A stretch of 64,000 nucleotides of DNA from Sphingobium wenxiniae. GTDB taxonomy: Bacteria; Pseudomonadota; Alphaproteobacteria; Sphingomonadales; Sphingomonadaceae. This document shows, piece after piece, positions 43,753 through 52,173 of this stretch; the stretch's first letter is position 1; each line of letters opens with the position of its first letter. The translations under genes and the position numbers were made by a program. The stretch covers positions 62,001-126,000 of the forward strand of contig NZ_VLKK01000009.1 of the NCBI RefSeq assembly GCF_007830065.1. Direction: 5' to 3'. The notes beneath the pieces are model-generated. The model had not been told where the DNA came from. It ran no database searches and saw nothing but the letters and a program-made list of their open reading frames with translations.

Positions 43753-43791
43753 CTGTAAAGCGCGCTCACAGCGCGCGCACTGCTTTTACAG
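43753..43791. repeat. Nested inverted repeat upstream of receptor 2
   Basis: Outer arms CTGTAAA (43753-43759) and TTTACAG (43785-43791) enclose inner arms GCGCGC (43760-43765) and GCGCGC (43771-43776). It lies about 120 bp upstream of the receptor-2 start and could be an operator pair or an RNA hairpin; no function is shown. Confidence 0.5.
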
Positions 43792-43956
43792 CGGGCTGTA
43801 TCATAAATGCAACAAACTGGCGCCGGGGGGCAAAAATCGGAGAAAGCAATATTATTACAACGTTCCCGGGTGACCATATTCATTGCTGCGGACGACGGAG
43901 TTTTGCTTGACCGATTATGCCATTTCCATGGTTTTTCGGGCTCTTTGACACCTCTC

Positions 43957-43985
43957 TTGACGCAGGGAGCTTCGGGTGCTTGCTA
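43957..43985 (+). promoter_or_regulatory. Candidate promoter of the secreted unknown gene
   Basis: TTGACG at 43957-43962 as -35 and TTGCTA at 43980-43985 as -10 are spaced 17 bp. The transcript would begin near 43992, upstream of the TTG start at 44022 but downstream of the alternative ATG at 43917, which favours the shorter protein. Confidence 0.4.
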
Positions 43986-44021
43986 GCTCCGGCATTTGCC
44001 GGGAAGCGATGGAGAAAGCCG

Positions 44022-44561
44022 TTGACCAAAACATCACACGTCCTTGTTCTTGCCATCGCCTTCGGCCTGGCGTTGCAAAATGCACGCGCTGCGCCCCCTC
44101 AACAGCCTCGTCCCGAAATCTTCACCGATCTGCTGAAATGCCGCGACATTGCAATGGATTCACAACGACTCGCTTGTTTTGATCGGCAGGTCGCCGATAT
44201 GCAGGCGGCATCGGATCGCGATGAAGTCGTGATTTTGGACAAGGCTGAATTGCACAAAACGCGGCGGACGCTTTTTGGTTTTTCCTTTCCAAAACTGCCT
44301 TTCCTTGACGGCGACGATGATGCGAAAAAGGAAGAAGAAGGGTTTTCCCGTATCCAGACCACCATCGCCTCGGTCAAAAATCTTGGTTATGGGAAATGGC
44401 AGATCCAGTTGGAGGACGGCGCACAATGGATGACGACGGAACCCATCATCCGCCGCACTCCGAAAGCGGGCATGACGATAGAAATCCGCCGCGCCAGCAT
44501 GGGCAGCTTCATGGGCAAGATCGAAGATGATCGCGCCGTGCGGATGAAGCGCGTCGGCTGA
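44022..44561 (+). CDS. Secreted protein of unknown function
   Basis: A 179-residue protein if translation begins at the TTG at 44022, which has GGAGA six bases upstream and gives a normal signal peptide (MTKTSHVLVLAIAFGLALQNARA, cleavage before APPQQ). The in-frame ATG at 43917 would put 35 atypical residues in front of it. The mature protein starts with a CRDIAMDSQRLACFDRQVADM motif (two cysteines, near residues 40-61), a pattern I know from uncharacterised proteobacterial periplasmic proteins, and ends in a small beta-rich domain (KWQIQLEDGAQW, MTIEIRRASMGSF). No enzyme motif is seen. It converges on the M23 peptidase gene. Confidence 0.7.
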   Translation: MTKTSHVLVLAIAFGLALQNARAAPPQQPRPEIFTDLLKCRDIAMDSQRLACFDRQVADMQAASDRDEVVILDKAELHKTRRTLFGFSFPKLPFLDGDDDAKKEEEGFSRIQTTIASVKNLGYGKWQIQLEDGAQWMTTEPIIRRTPKAGMTIEIRRASMGSFMGKIEDDRAVRMKRVG

Positions 44562-44567
44562 GTCGTT

Positions 44568-45416
44568 TCATTCTGCCGACGGCATCGCCCCCGCCAGCAA
44601 CAGCGGGTCGATCCGGGCGTCGTTCCACTTCATGCTCCAGTGGAGATGCGGACCGGTGGCGCGGCCGGTCGCGCCGATGGCGCCGATCATCTGACCCTGA
44701 CGCACCTTGTCGCCTGCCTTCACGTCGATCCGCGACAGGTGCAGGAAGGCGCTGTTGAGGCCGTGGCCGTGGTCGATCATCAGCAGATTGCCCTCCAGCG
44801 TGAAGGGCCTGTCCGCCGCGAGGATCACCACGCCGCCGGCCGGGGCGACGACAGGCTCCCCCGTCGCGCCCGCCACGTCCACGCCGCTGTGATAGGCGGC
44901 CGGCGTGCCCTGATAGATGCGCTGCGCACCGAACAGGCCGGAGATGCGGCCCCGGCGCGGCCAGATGAACGTCTGCCGCCAGCCCTGCGCGTCCGTGATC
45001 GTGGCGCGGGCGGCGGCGATGCGGTCGAGTTCGGGCTTGCGGATCGCCATGAAGGCTTCCGTGTTTTTCGTGGGACGCATGGGGGCGTTGATGCGCTCCA
45101 GACGCCAGGCGCGCGGCGCGATGGTGAGCGGGCGCTCCATGACGCGGCCATCGGCGAGGCGCGCGGTGAGGCGTGCCTGCGGGCCTGCGTCGCGGTCGAA
45201 GGCGATGAGGAAGCGGCCATCCGATTCGACCGGGACGGGCCGACCATCGAGGCGCAGGTCCACCGTTCCGGGCGGCGCGGTGCCCCGCAGCGCGCCGCCC
45301 TGCGTCATTTCACCCGACAGGCGGAAATCGGAGGCGGCGGCGGGAAGCGGCGGCGCGGATGGCGCTGCGGTCGCGGCCAATGCCAGGATGGCGGCGGCCG
45401 CCAGGAAGAACTTCAT
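44568..45416 (-). CDS. M23-family peptidoglycan endopeptidase (LytM-like)
   Basis: A 282-residue secreted protein with a signal peptide (about 1-18) and a C-terminal LytM domain. The zinc ligands H176 and D180 in YHSGVDVAG and H259 in GPHLHW are all present, as is the LLMIDHGHGLNSAFLHLS segment. The N-terminal 30-110 region is a beta-sandwich-like domain. With the full ligand set it is probably an active cell-wall endopeptidase. Its ATG overlaps the stop codon of the DUF2093 gene by four bases. Confidence 0.93.
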   Translation of the reverse strand: MKFFLAAAAILALAATAAPSAPPLPAAASDFRLSGEMTQGGALRGTAPPGTVDLRLDGRPVPVESDGRFLIAFDRDAGPQARLTARLADGRVMERPLTIAPRAWRLERINAPMRPTKNTEAFMAIRKPELDRIAAARATITDAQGWRQTFIWPRRGRISGLFGAQRIYQGTPAAYHSGVDVAGATGEPVVAPAGGVVILAADRPFTLEGNLLMIDHGHGLNSAFLHLSRIDVKAGDKVRQGQMIGAIGATGRATGPHLHWSMKWNDARIDPLLLAGAMPSAE

Positions 45417-45625
45417 CCTTCGCCGCGGGCTTTCAGCTCGGCGCGGGCGGAGATTTCGGCGCTGGCATAGGGTTCCTGCCGCGATATGCTCCAGTAACGC
45501 AGATTATCGAGCGCGATCTTCTGCCCGGTCACGGCGCAGACGACATGATCGCCCGCCTGCAACACGCGGAAGCTGTAGGGCATATAATGCAGCCGGGCGG
45601 CGCGGTCGCGGTTGGACATCAGCAT
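45413..45625 (-). CDS. DUF2093 small protein
   Basis: A 70-residue protein matching DUF2093, a small alphaproteobacterial family. The core is LHYMPYSFRVLQAGDHVVCAVTG and IALDNLRYWSISRQEPYASAE, which resembles a tiny nucleic-acid-like or beta-hairpin domain with a single cysteine. The ATG at 45625 is used here; an ATG two codons later is equally possible. It lies between xseA and the M23 gene on the same strand. Confidence 0.85.
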   Translation of the reverse strand: MLMSNRDRAARLHYMPYSFRVLQAGDHVVCAVTGQKIALDNLRYWSISRQEPYASAEISARAELKARGEG

Positions 45626-45656
45626 TTCAGGCGGCCTCTTACACGGGTCGGGGGCG

Positions 45657-47159
45657 TCAGGAAAACAGATCCTGTTGCCGGATTTCCTCTTCGCTACGCG
45701 GTTTGCGGGGCGGGGGGGACGGAGTCGATATAGCCGCAGGGGCGGGCTTCTCAAGAGGCGGCGCGCCATCGACGGCGGCGTCCACCTCTCCATCGCGGAA
45801 ATGGAGCGTGACCTGCCCGGCGGCGCGGGCGGCGGTCGTGTCGCGGATCAGGTGGCCGCCCGCCATGACACGCGCGAACCCGCGCTGGAGCGGCCGGTCG
45901 GGATCGAGCGAGACGAACAGGCGCGAGAGGCGATCGAAAGCGGTGGAACGGTCCGCCAGCGCGCGGGCGAGATAGTCGGGACGCAGCTTCAGCCTGTCCA
46001 CCCGTTCCCTGGCGCGGCTCACATATTGCTGGAGCAGCGCGGGGCGAAGCGCCCCGCCTGCCTGGCTGAGATGCGTCCGGGCATCGGCAAGGCGGTGGCG
46101 CAGGCCGCTGGCAAGCGCGTCGGAAAGCTGGTCGAGCCGCTGCCGCTGGGGCGCGAGCAGCGTGTCGGGCGTGGGCATGAGCCGCGCCTGCATCTCCAAC
46201 CGCTCGCGCGCCTGCGCCGCACCGCGCCGGACGGCCCGGTCCATGCGGAGGCCCTGTTCGCGCAGCATGGCCAGCAGCTCGGCGCGGACCGGCACGGCCA
46301 TTTCGGCAGCGGCGGTAGGCGTGGGCGCGCGCATGTCGGCGGCGTAATCGCAGAGCGTAGTGTCCGTTTCATGGCCCACGGCGGAGATGGTGGGAATGGT
46401 GCATTCCGCCACGGCGCGGACGACGATTTCCTCGTTGAAGCTCCACAGATCCTCTATGGAGCCGCCGCCGCGCGCGACGATGACGAGGTCGGGGCGGGGC
46501 AGCGGGCCGCCCGCAGGCATGGCGGAGAAACCCCGCACGGCGCGGGCCACCTGCGCCGCCGCGCCTTCGCCCTGCACCAGCACGGGCCAGAGCAGCACAT
46601 CGGTCGGGCAGCGGTCCGACAGGCGGTGGAGGATGTCGCGAATCACCGCGCCGGTGGGCGAGGTCACGACGCCGATGGTGCGGGGCAGGAAGGGCAAGGG
46701 GCGCTTACGGTCGCGGTCGAACAGGCCCTCTCCCGCCAGCTTCGCCTTCAGCTTTTCGAGGAGCGCCATCAGCGCGCCCTCCCCGGCCAGTTCCATCCGG
46801 TCGATGACGATCTGATATTTGGAGCGGCCGGGATAGGTGGTGAGCTTGCCGGTGGCGATCACCTCCACCCCGTCCTGCGCGGCGAAGGCCAGGCGGGCGG
46901 CGCTGCCCTTCCACATCACCCCGTCGATGACGGCATTGTCGTCCTTGAGGCAGAGATAGAGGTGGCCGGACGCCGCACGCTTGAAACCGGAAATTTCGCC
47001 GCGCAGGCGGACATGGCCGAAACGGTCCTCCACCGTGCGCTTGAGCAGCGAGGACAATTCGCTCACGGACAGCGGCGGCGCGTTGTCCCCCGCCCGTTCC
47101 TCCGCTAACAGGCGACCCGAACTGTCATAGGCATCGAAATCCGGGGACATGGGCGACAT
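45657..47159 (-). CDS. xseA: Exodeoxyribonuclease VII large subunit
   Basis: A 500-residue XseA. The N-terminal OB fold (residues 20-120) carries [28 protein letters not shown], and the catalytic domain has the family motifs [38 protein letters not shown] and [28 protein letters not shown]. With XseB it degrades single-stranded DNA. I chose the ATG at 47159 because AAGGAT lies six bases upstream; an ATG at 47150 would leave that site too far away. The start overlaps the purD start on the opposite strand. The C-terminus is Pro-rich and ends QQDLFS. Confidence 0.94.
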   Translation of the reverse strand: MSPMSPDFDAYDSSGRLLAEERAGDNAPPLSVSELSSLLKRTVEDRFGHVRLRGEISGFKRAASGHLYLCLKDDNAVIDGVMWKGSAARLAFAAQDGVEVIATGKLTTYPGRSKYQIVIDRMELAGEGALMALLEKLKAKLAGEGLFDRDRKRPLPFLPRTIGVVTSPTGAVIRDILHRLSDRCPTDVLLWPVLVQGEGAAAQVARAVRGFSAMPAGGPLPRPDLVIVARGGGSIEDLWSFNEEIVVRAVAECTIPTISAVGHETDTTLCDYAADMRAPTPTAAAEMAVPVRAELLAMLREQGLRMDRAVRRGAAQARERLEMQARLMPTPDTLLAPQRQRLDQLSDALASGLRHRLADARTHLSQAGGALRPALLQQYVSRARERVDRLKLRPDYLARALADRSTAFDRLSRLFVSLDPDRPLQRGFARVMAGGHLIRDTTAARAAGQVTLHFRDGEVDAAVDGAPPLEKPAPAAISTPSPPPRKPRSEEEIRQQDLFS

Positions 47160-48441
47160 GAATATCCTTCTGCTTGGCGGCGGCGGCCGCGAACATGCGC
47201 TGGCGTGGAAGCTGGCGCAATCGCCGCGCCTCAAAACGCTTTATGCCGCGCCGGGCAATCCGGGCATAGCGCAGCATGCGACGCTGGTCGACCTCGACGC
47301 GAAGGATCATCGCGCGGTCGTCGATTTCTGCATCCGCCATTCCATCGGGCTGGTGGTGATCGGGCCGGAAGCGCCGCTGGTCGACGGCCTCGCCGACAAT
47401 CTGCGCGCGACGGGGACGCCGGTGTTCGGGCCGGGCAAGAAGGCGGCACAGCTGGAAGGGTCGAAGGGCTTCACCAAGGATCTGTGCAAGCGCGCGAATA
47501 TCCCCACCGCCGCCTATGAACGCGTGACCAGCAAGGACGGCGCGATCGCGGCACTGGACGATTTCGCGCTGCCGGTGGTCATCAAGGCCGACGGGCTGGC
47601 GGCGGGCAAGGGCGTCATCATCGCGGAGACGCGGGAGGAGGCGCTGGCGGCGCTGGATACCATGTTTTCCGGTGCGTTCGGCGCGGCGGGCGAGGAAGTG
47701 GTGCTGGAGGAGTATATGCGTGGGGAGGAAGCGAGCTTCTTTGCGTTGACGGACGGGAGCGCGATCCTGCCCTTCGGCTCCGCACAGGATCACAAGCGCG
47801 TGGGCGACGGCGACACCGGGCCGAATACGGGCGGCATGGGCGCCTACAGCCCGGCGCGGGTGCTGACGGCGGAGCTGGAGCAGCAGGTGATGGAGCGGAT
47901 CATCCAGCCGACCGTGGAGACGCTGGCCGCCGAGGGGACGCCTTATTCGGGCGTGCTCTATGCGGGGCTGATGCTGACGGACGAAGGGCCGAAGCTGATC
48001 GAATATAATGCCCGGTTCGGCGATCCGGAATGTCAGGTGCTGATGATGCGGTTCGACGGCGATCTGGTGGAATTGCTGCTGGCGGCCGCGGACGGGAGGC
48101 TGGCCGATCAGGGGCCGGTGGAACTGGCGGATCGCACCGCGCTCACCATCGTCATGGCGGCGAACGGCTATCCGGGGACGCCGGAAAAGGGCGGCGTCAT
48201 CACCGGGATCGACGCGGCGCAGGCAGGCGGCGCGCGGGTTTTCCATGCGGGCACGACGGAAAAGGACGGCGCGATCATCGCGACGGGCGGCCGCGTGCTG
48301 AACGTCACGGCGACGGGGCAAAGCGTGCGCGAGGCGCAGAAAGCAGCCTATAAGGCGGTGGACGCGATCGGCTTTCCGACCGGCTTTTGCCGCCGCGATA
48401 TCGGCTGGCGGGAGGTCGCGCGCGAGGAAAGCGTGGCCTGA
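47158..48441 (+). CDS. purD: Phosphoribosylamine-glycine ligase
   Basis: A 427-residue ATP-grasp enzyme of de novo purine synthesis (GAR synthetase). The N-terminus [19 protein letters not shown] is canonical. The ATP-grasp domain shows [19 protein letters not shown] and [17 protein letters not shown], and the metal-binding [13 protein letters not shown] motif. The ATG at 47158 is preferred to one at 47149, which lacks a usable ribosome-binding distance. Divergent from xseA, with the two start codons touching. Confidence 0.95.
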   Translation: MNILLLGGGGREHALAWKLAQSPRLKTLYAAPGNPGIAQHATLVDLDAKDHRAVVDFCIRHSIGLVVIGPEAPLVDGLADNLRATGTPVFGPGKKAAQLEGSKGFTKDLCKRANIPTAAYERVTSKDGAIAALDDFALPVVIKADGLAAGKGVIIAETREEALAALDTMFSGAFGAAGEEVVLEEYMRGEEASFFALTDGSAILPFGSAQDHKRVGDGDTGPNTGGMGAYSPARVLTAELEQQVMERIIQPTVETLAAEGTPYSGVLYAGLMLTDEGPKLIEYNARFGDPECQVLMMRFDGDLVELLLAAADGRLADQGPVELADRTALTIVMAANGYPGTPEKGGVITGIDAAQAGGARVFHAGTTEKDGAIIATGGRVLNVTATGQSVREAQKAAYKAVDAIGFPTGFCRRDIGWREVAREESVA

Positions 48442-48507
48442 TTGCCCTTGTCCCACGGGTCAAGCTGCTCTTAAATAGGGTAAAGGGTAGAATGGGAGAC
48501 GGAAGGG

Positions 48508-49065
48508 ATGCAGGAATTCTTCATTGACTATGGCCTGTGGCTGCTGATCGCGCTGCTGGTCATCATCGGGATCGTTTTCCTGCTGTCGGGCAGGCAGAAG
48601 GCGGATCAGGCGGACGATGCCGCATCCGCCGCGCCGGTCGAGCGGAAACCGGCGTCGCTGGCTTCGCCTTCCGCGCCCAAGCCCGTCGCCGAGCCGATGC
48701 CGGTTGTGCCGGTGGATGTCGAAGCCATCGTCCCGCCAGCGCCGGACACCAAGCCCGAACCCGTCGCCGCGCCGGTGGAAACGCCGCCCATCCCGGTGTC
48801 GCCCGCCGTCACCGCGCCCTCTGAAGGACCGGACGATCTGCTGAAACTCAAGGGCGTGGGGCCGAAGCTCAACATGCTGCTGATCGAACTGGGGGTCACG
48901 CGCTTTGCCCAGATCGCGGCGTGGACCGACGCCGATCTCGCCGCCATCGACGCGAAGCTCGGCAATTTCAGGGGACGGCCGGTGCGCGATCAGTGGATCG
49001 ATCAGGCGAAATATCTCGCCGCCGGGGATGTTGCCGGATTCGAGGCCAAATACGGCAAGATCTAA
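48508..49065 (+). CDS. Membrane-anchored helix-hairpin-helix protein
   Basis: A 185-residue protein with an N-terminal transmembrane helix (residues 10-27, LWLLIALLVIIGIVFLL), a long Pro/Ala/Val-rich linker (about 30-108), and a C-terminal helix-hairpin-helix domain: DDLLKLKGVGPKLNMLLIELGVTRFAQIAAW near 111-141. This domain is often labelled 'flap endonuclease-1-like' or NADH-dehydrogenase-subunit-E-like, but no nuclease residues are evident. It may bind DNA at the membrane; that is inferred. A GGAAGGG site precedes the ATG. Confidence 0.82.
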   Translation: MQEFFIDYGLWLLIALLVIIGIVFLLSGRQKADQADDAASAAPVERKPASLASPSAPKPVAEPMPVVPVDVEAIVPPAPDTKPEPVAAPVETPPIPVSPAVTAPSEGPDDLLKLKGVGPKLNMLLIELGVTRFAQIAAWTDADLAAIDAKLGNFRGRPVRDQWIDQAKYLAAGDVAGFEAKYGKI

Positions 49066-49078
49066 CGCATCGCGCGCG

Positions 49079-49879
49079 CTAGGGTTTGCTACCCAAAATC
49101 TCCCGCGCGCGCGGCGTCAGGCGCTCTGTCGCCGCCGCGTGGATGCCGGGCGCGGTGCACAGCAGGCCGAAGGCGGCGGGCCGGGGCTGGTTATAGGATA
49201 AAGGCGCGCCCAGCGCATCGGTGACGATCGCGCCCGCTTCCTGCGCGATAAGGCCGGCGGCCGCGATATCCCATTCATTGCCCCATCGCACGGTGGCGAC
49301 AAGGTCCGCTTCGTCCGCCGCGACCATCGCCATGCGCAGCGCGATGCTGTTGGGCTTTTCCACCGTCACCAGATCGCGGTCGATGCGGGGAAGCTGATCG
49401 GCGGGGACGCGCGCACGCGCCAGCACCGTGCGCGATCCGGCCTGCAAACGGATGCCGTTGCGCGTCGCGCCCTGCCCCGCCTGCGCGATCCACAGTTCAT
49501 TGCGGGCAGGCGCGGCGAGCACCCCGGCACGCACCGCGCCATCCTCCACCAGGGCGACGGACACGCACCAGCCGCGCCGCCCGCGCAGATAGTCGCGCGT
49601 GCCGTCGATGGGATCGACCACCCAGACGCGCGATTGGCCAAGCCGATGGACGGTGTCGGCGGTCTCCTCCGACAGCCAGCCCGCCGAAGGATCGAGCGCG
49701 GAGAGATTCGCGCGCAGCATCGCGTCGAGTTCGATGTCGGCTTCGCAGACGGGCTGGCCGGGCGTCTTTTCCCACTGGCGCACCTGCGTGTTACCGCCGG
49801 CCCATAGCGCCAACGCCCGGTCGGCCGCATCGGACACGACCGACACCAGCGCGCGTATGTCCGGCTCAACCCCCTGCAA
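49079..49879 (-). CDS. Inositol-phosphatase-family protein, CysQ-like 3'(2'),5'-bisphosphate nucleotidase
   Basis: A 266-residue protein with the three IMPase metal motifs: LSEETAD near 69-75, VDPIDGTRDYLRG near 88-100 and EWDIAAAGLI near 201-210. Such enzymes remove phosphate from 3'-phosphoadenosine 5'-phosphate (CysQ) or inositol phosphate; the short form with RDYLRGRRGWCVSVALVEDG fits the CysQ/HisN-like group. The only early start is a TTG at 49879 that overlaps the pmbA stop by 14 bp, so the exact N-terminus is uncertain. It is convergent with the helix-hairpin-helix gene. Confidence 0.85.
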   Translation of the reverse strand: MQGVEPDIRALVSVVSDAADRALALWAGGNTQVRQWEKTPGQPVCEADIELDAMLRANLSALDPSAGWLSEETADTVHRLGQSRVWVVDPIDGTRDYLRGRRGWCVSVALVEDGAVRAGVLAAPARNELWIAQAGQGATRNGIRLQAGSRTVLARARVPADQLPRIDRDLVTVEKPNSIALRMAMVAADEADLVATVRWGNEWDIAAAGLIAQEAGAIVTDALGAPLSYNQPRPAAFGLLCTAPGIHAAATERLTPRAREILGSKP

Positions 49880-51212
49880 CGGTCATCCCGTCGACGCGCA
49901 GGGTGGGCACGTTGATGGCATAGCGATAGCTAAGGTCGCTTGCCGGCGTCAGGGCGCGGAACATATCCTTCAAATTGCCCGCGATGGTGATTTCCGACAC
50001 CGCCCGCGTCACCGCGCCATTTTCGATGAGGAAGCCCGCCGCCCCGCGGCTGTAGTCGCCGGTCACGCCGTTGACGCCCATGCCGATCAGTTCGGTGACG
50101 TAAAGGCCGCGCTTCACGTCCGCCATCAGGTCGCCCGGCGAGGCGCGGCCCGGCTCCATATGGACGTTGGACACGCCCGCGCCCGGCGCGCCGCTGCCGC
50201 CCCGGCTGGCATGGCCGGTCGGTTCAAGGCCGAGCTGCCGGGCCGAGGCGCTGTCGAGCAGCCAGCCGGTCAGGACGCCCGCGTCGATCAGCGCGCGGCG
50301 CGCGACGGGAAGCCCCTCCCCATCGAAGGGCCGCGACCGTAGGCCGCGCTGGCGCAGCGGGTCGTCGATGATGGTGACGGCCGAATCGAACAGCGCTTGC
50401 CCAAGGCTGTCGAGCAGGAAGCTGGACCGGCGGGCGATGGCCGGACCGACGATGCCGCCGATCAGATGACCGACAAGGCTGGAGCCGATGCGCGGATCGA
50501 AGATGATCGGCATGACCCCGCTTTCGATACGGACGGGGTGGAGGCGGGCGACGGCGCGATGGCCCGCGCGCTGGCCGACCTCCTCCGCATGGTCGAGGTC
50601 TTCGAGATGGCGGGCGCTGTGGCTGGCATGGTCGCGCTGCATGTCCGCGCCGGTGCCCGCGAGCACGCTGGCCCAGATGGAATGGCTGGTGCCCGCATAG
50701 GACCCCGCGAAGCCGTGGCTGGTGGCAAGCGCCATCTGGCTGCGCCCATTGGCAGCGCCGCCGCCTTCGCTGTTGGTGATGCCGGGGACGGCGCGGGCGG
50801 CTTCCTCCGCGATCAGCGCGCGTTCGCGCAGGGCGGCGGGTTCCGGCTCCTCTTCATCGGCAAGGTCGAGATGGGGCGGGCGCTTGCGGAGCAGGCGGTC
50901 TTCGGGGGCGAGGCCCGCATAGGGGTCGTCGGGCGCTTCGCGGGCCATGGCGATGCAGCGCTCGACCAGGGTGCCGAGCGTCGCGGGGTTCATGTCGGAC
51001 CCGGAAATGCTCGCGGAACGCTGGCCCACGAAGACACGCAGGCCGATTTCCTCGCCTTCCGAGCGTTCCACATCCTCCAGTTCGCCCAGACGCACCGACA
51101 CGGTGGTCGATGCGTTGCAGGCATAGATGGCGTCCGCCGCATCCGCGCCCGCCCGGCGCGCGGCCGTCACCAGATCCTGGGCGCGCGACTGGGCTTCTTC
51201 GAGGCTGAGCAT
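49866..51212 (-). CDS. pmbA: PmbA/TldE-type metalloprotease-family protein
   Basis: A 448-residue PmbA/TldD-family protein. TldD/TldE complexes cleave peptides and help mature microcins and degrade CcdA in enterobacteria. Motifs include GEEIGLRVFVGQRSASISGSD near 53-73, IIFDPRIGSSLVGHLIGGI and SRGGSGAPGAGVSNVHMEPG. It lacks the HExxxH-type zinc motif of TldD, which marks it as the TldE/PmbA partner. No tldD is in the window. The start at 51212 gives a normal N-terminus (MLSLEEAQSRAQDLV). Confidence 0.9.
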   Translation of the reverse strand: MLSLEEAQSRAQDLVTAARRAGADAADAIYACNASTTVSVRLGELEDVERSEGEEIGLRVFVGQRSASISGSDMNPATLGTLVERCIAMAREAPDDPYAGLAPEDRLLRKRPPHLDLADEEEPEPAALRERALIAEEAARAVPGITNSEGGGAANGRSQMALATSHGFAGSYAGTSHSIWASVLAGTGADMQRDHASHSARHLEDLDHAEEVGQRAGHRAVARLHPVRIESGVMPIIFDPRIGSSLVGHLIGGIVGPAIARRSSFLLDSLGQALFDSAVTIIDDPLRQRGLRSRPFDGEGLPVARRALIDAGVLTGWLLDSASARQLGLEPTGHASRGGSGAPGAGVSNVHMEPGRASPGDLMADVKRGLYVTELIGMGVNGVTGDYSRGAAGFLIENGAVTRAVSEITIAGNLKDMFRALTPASDLSYRYAINVPTLRVDGMTVAGG

Positions 51213-51255
51213 GGAGGCGAGACGATCCTGAAAGATGGAAAACAGGTTCCGGCCC

Positions 51256-52173
51256 TTACGCGCTTGCCCGCGCGGGCGCAACGTGCGCGAGCCAGTGGTC
51301 GAGCAGATGCCAGGCGACCGCCAGCGGCGGCGGGGCGAGAAACGGCGCGTCGGGCCGCCCTTCCAGCGCGGCGCGGACCTGATCGGCATCGCACCAGATG
51401 GCGTCCTCTATCTCCGTCTGGTCGAGCGTCAGCGCATCGTCATCGGCCTGCGCGATGCAGGCGATCATGAGAGACGAGGGGAAGGGCCAGGGCTGGCTCA
51501 TGACATAGCGGATCGAATGGACGGCGATGCCCGCTTCCTCCTTGAGTTCGCGGGCGACCGCCTCCTCGATCGTTTCGCCCGGTTCAAGGAACCCGGCGAG
51601 CGCGGAATAATGGCGCGGCGCCCAACGGTGCTGGCGGCCGACAAGGACGCGGCCACGATGTTCGGCCAGCATGATGACGACCGGATCGACGCGGGGGAAA
51701 TGCTCGGTATCGCACCCTTCACACTGGCGCGCCCAGCCCCCCTTGTGCGGCGTCGTGGGCGAACCGCAGGCCGCGCAAAAGCGGTGGCGGGCGTGCCAGT
51801 CGACCAGACTGCGCGCGCCGGCATAGAGCGCCGCCTGATCGGGCGAAACCTCGTTCACCACCGCGCGGCTGCGGGCCGTAGGGGTGAAGCTGCCAGCCGC
51901 CCGGTCGATCAGGCGGGCGAAAACGGGGATGTGCGCCGGGTCGACGCCGAGGAGGACATAATCCTCCATCGCGGCGCCGGGGGGCAGCGGCTCCATGGCG
52001 AGCGCGCCGTCCGTGACCACAGGATCGAGGCCGTCCAGCAATACGCAAAGAGCCGCGGGGTCGGCGAAGGTTTTGGCCAGCAGCGCGGGATTGGAGCGAA
52101 TTTCGTCCACGCGGTCCAATCTGCTGCCGACATAGCCGGGAAGTTGGCTTTCAGGAGCCTTAGCGCCGTACAT
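51256..52173 (-). CDS. nudC: NAD(+) diphosphatase NudC
   Basis: A 305-residue Nudix hydrolase with the NudC layout: an N-terminal domain, a zinc ribbon (C133, C136, C151, C154), and a Nudix box GFLEPGETIEEAVAREL followed by KEEAGI (194-216). The NudC signature SQPWPFPSSLM follows and specifies NADH/NAD. NudC splits NAD(H) and also removes NAD caps from RNA. It overlaps the mutY gene by 14 bp, so the two are translationally coupled. Confidence 0.94.
   Translation of the reverse strand: MYGAKAPESQLPGYVGSRLDRVDEIRSNPALLAKTFADPAALCVLLDGLDPVVTDGALAMEPLPPGAAMEDYVLLGVDPAHIPVFARLIDRAAGSFTPTARSRAVVNEVSPDQAALYAGARSLVDWHARHRFCAACGSPTTPHKGGWARQCEGCDTEHFPRVDPVVIMLAEHRGRVLVGRQHRWAPRHYSALAGFLEPGETIEEAVARELKEEAGIAVHSIRYVMSQPWPFPSSLMIACIAQADDDALTLDQTEIEDAIWCDADQVRAALEGRPDAPFLAPPPLAVAWHLLDHWLAHVAPARASA

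Larger units (their letters stand above)
43656..44021. other. Intergenic region between receptor 2 and a secreted unknown
   Basis: About 366 bp without a supported gene. It holds the receptor-2 promoter region (with the TATG[CT]CCGACAGC block at 43696-43708), a two-part hairpin at 43753-43791 (CTGTAAA/TTTACAG outer arms and GCGCGC/GCGCGC inner arms), and a candidate plus-strand promoter at 43957-43985. An ATG at 43917 opens a longer frame for the next gene, but that stretch reads poorly as protein. Confidence 0.6.
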
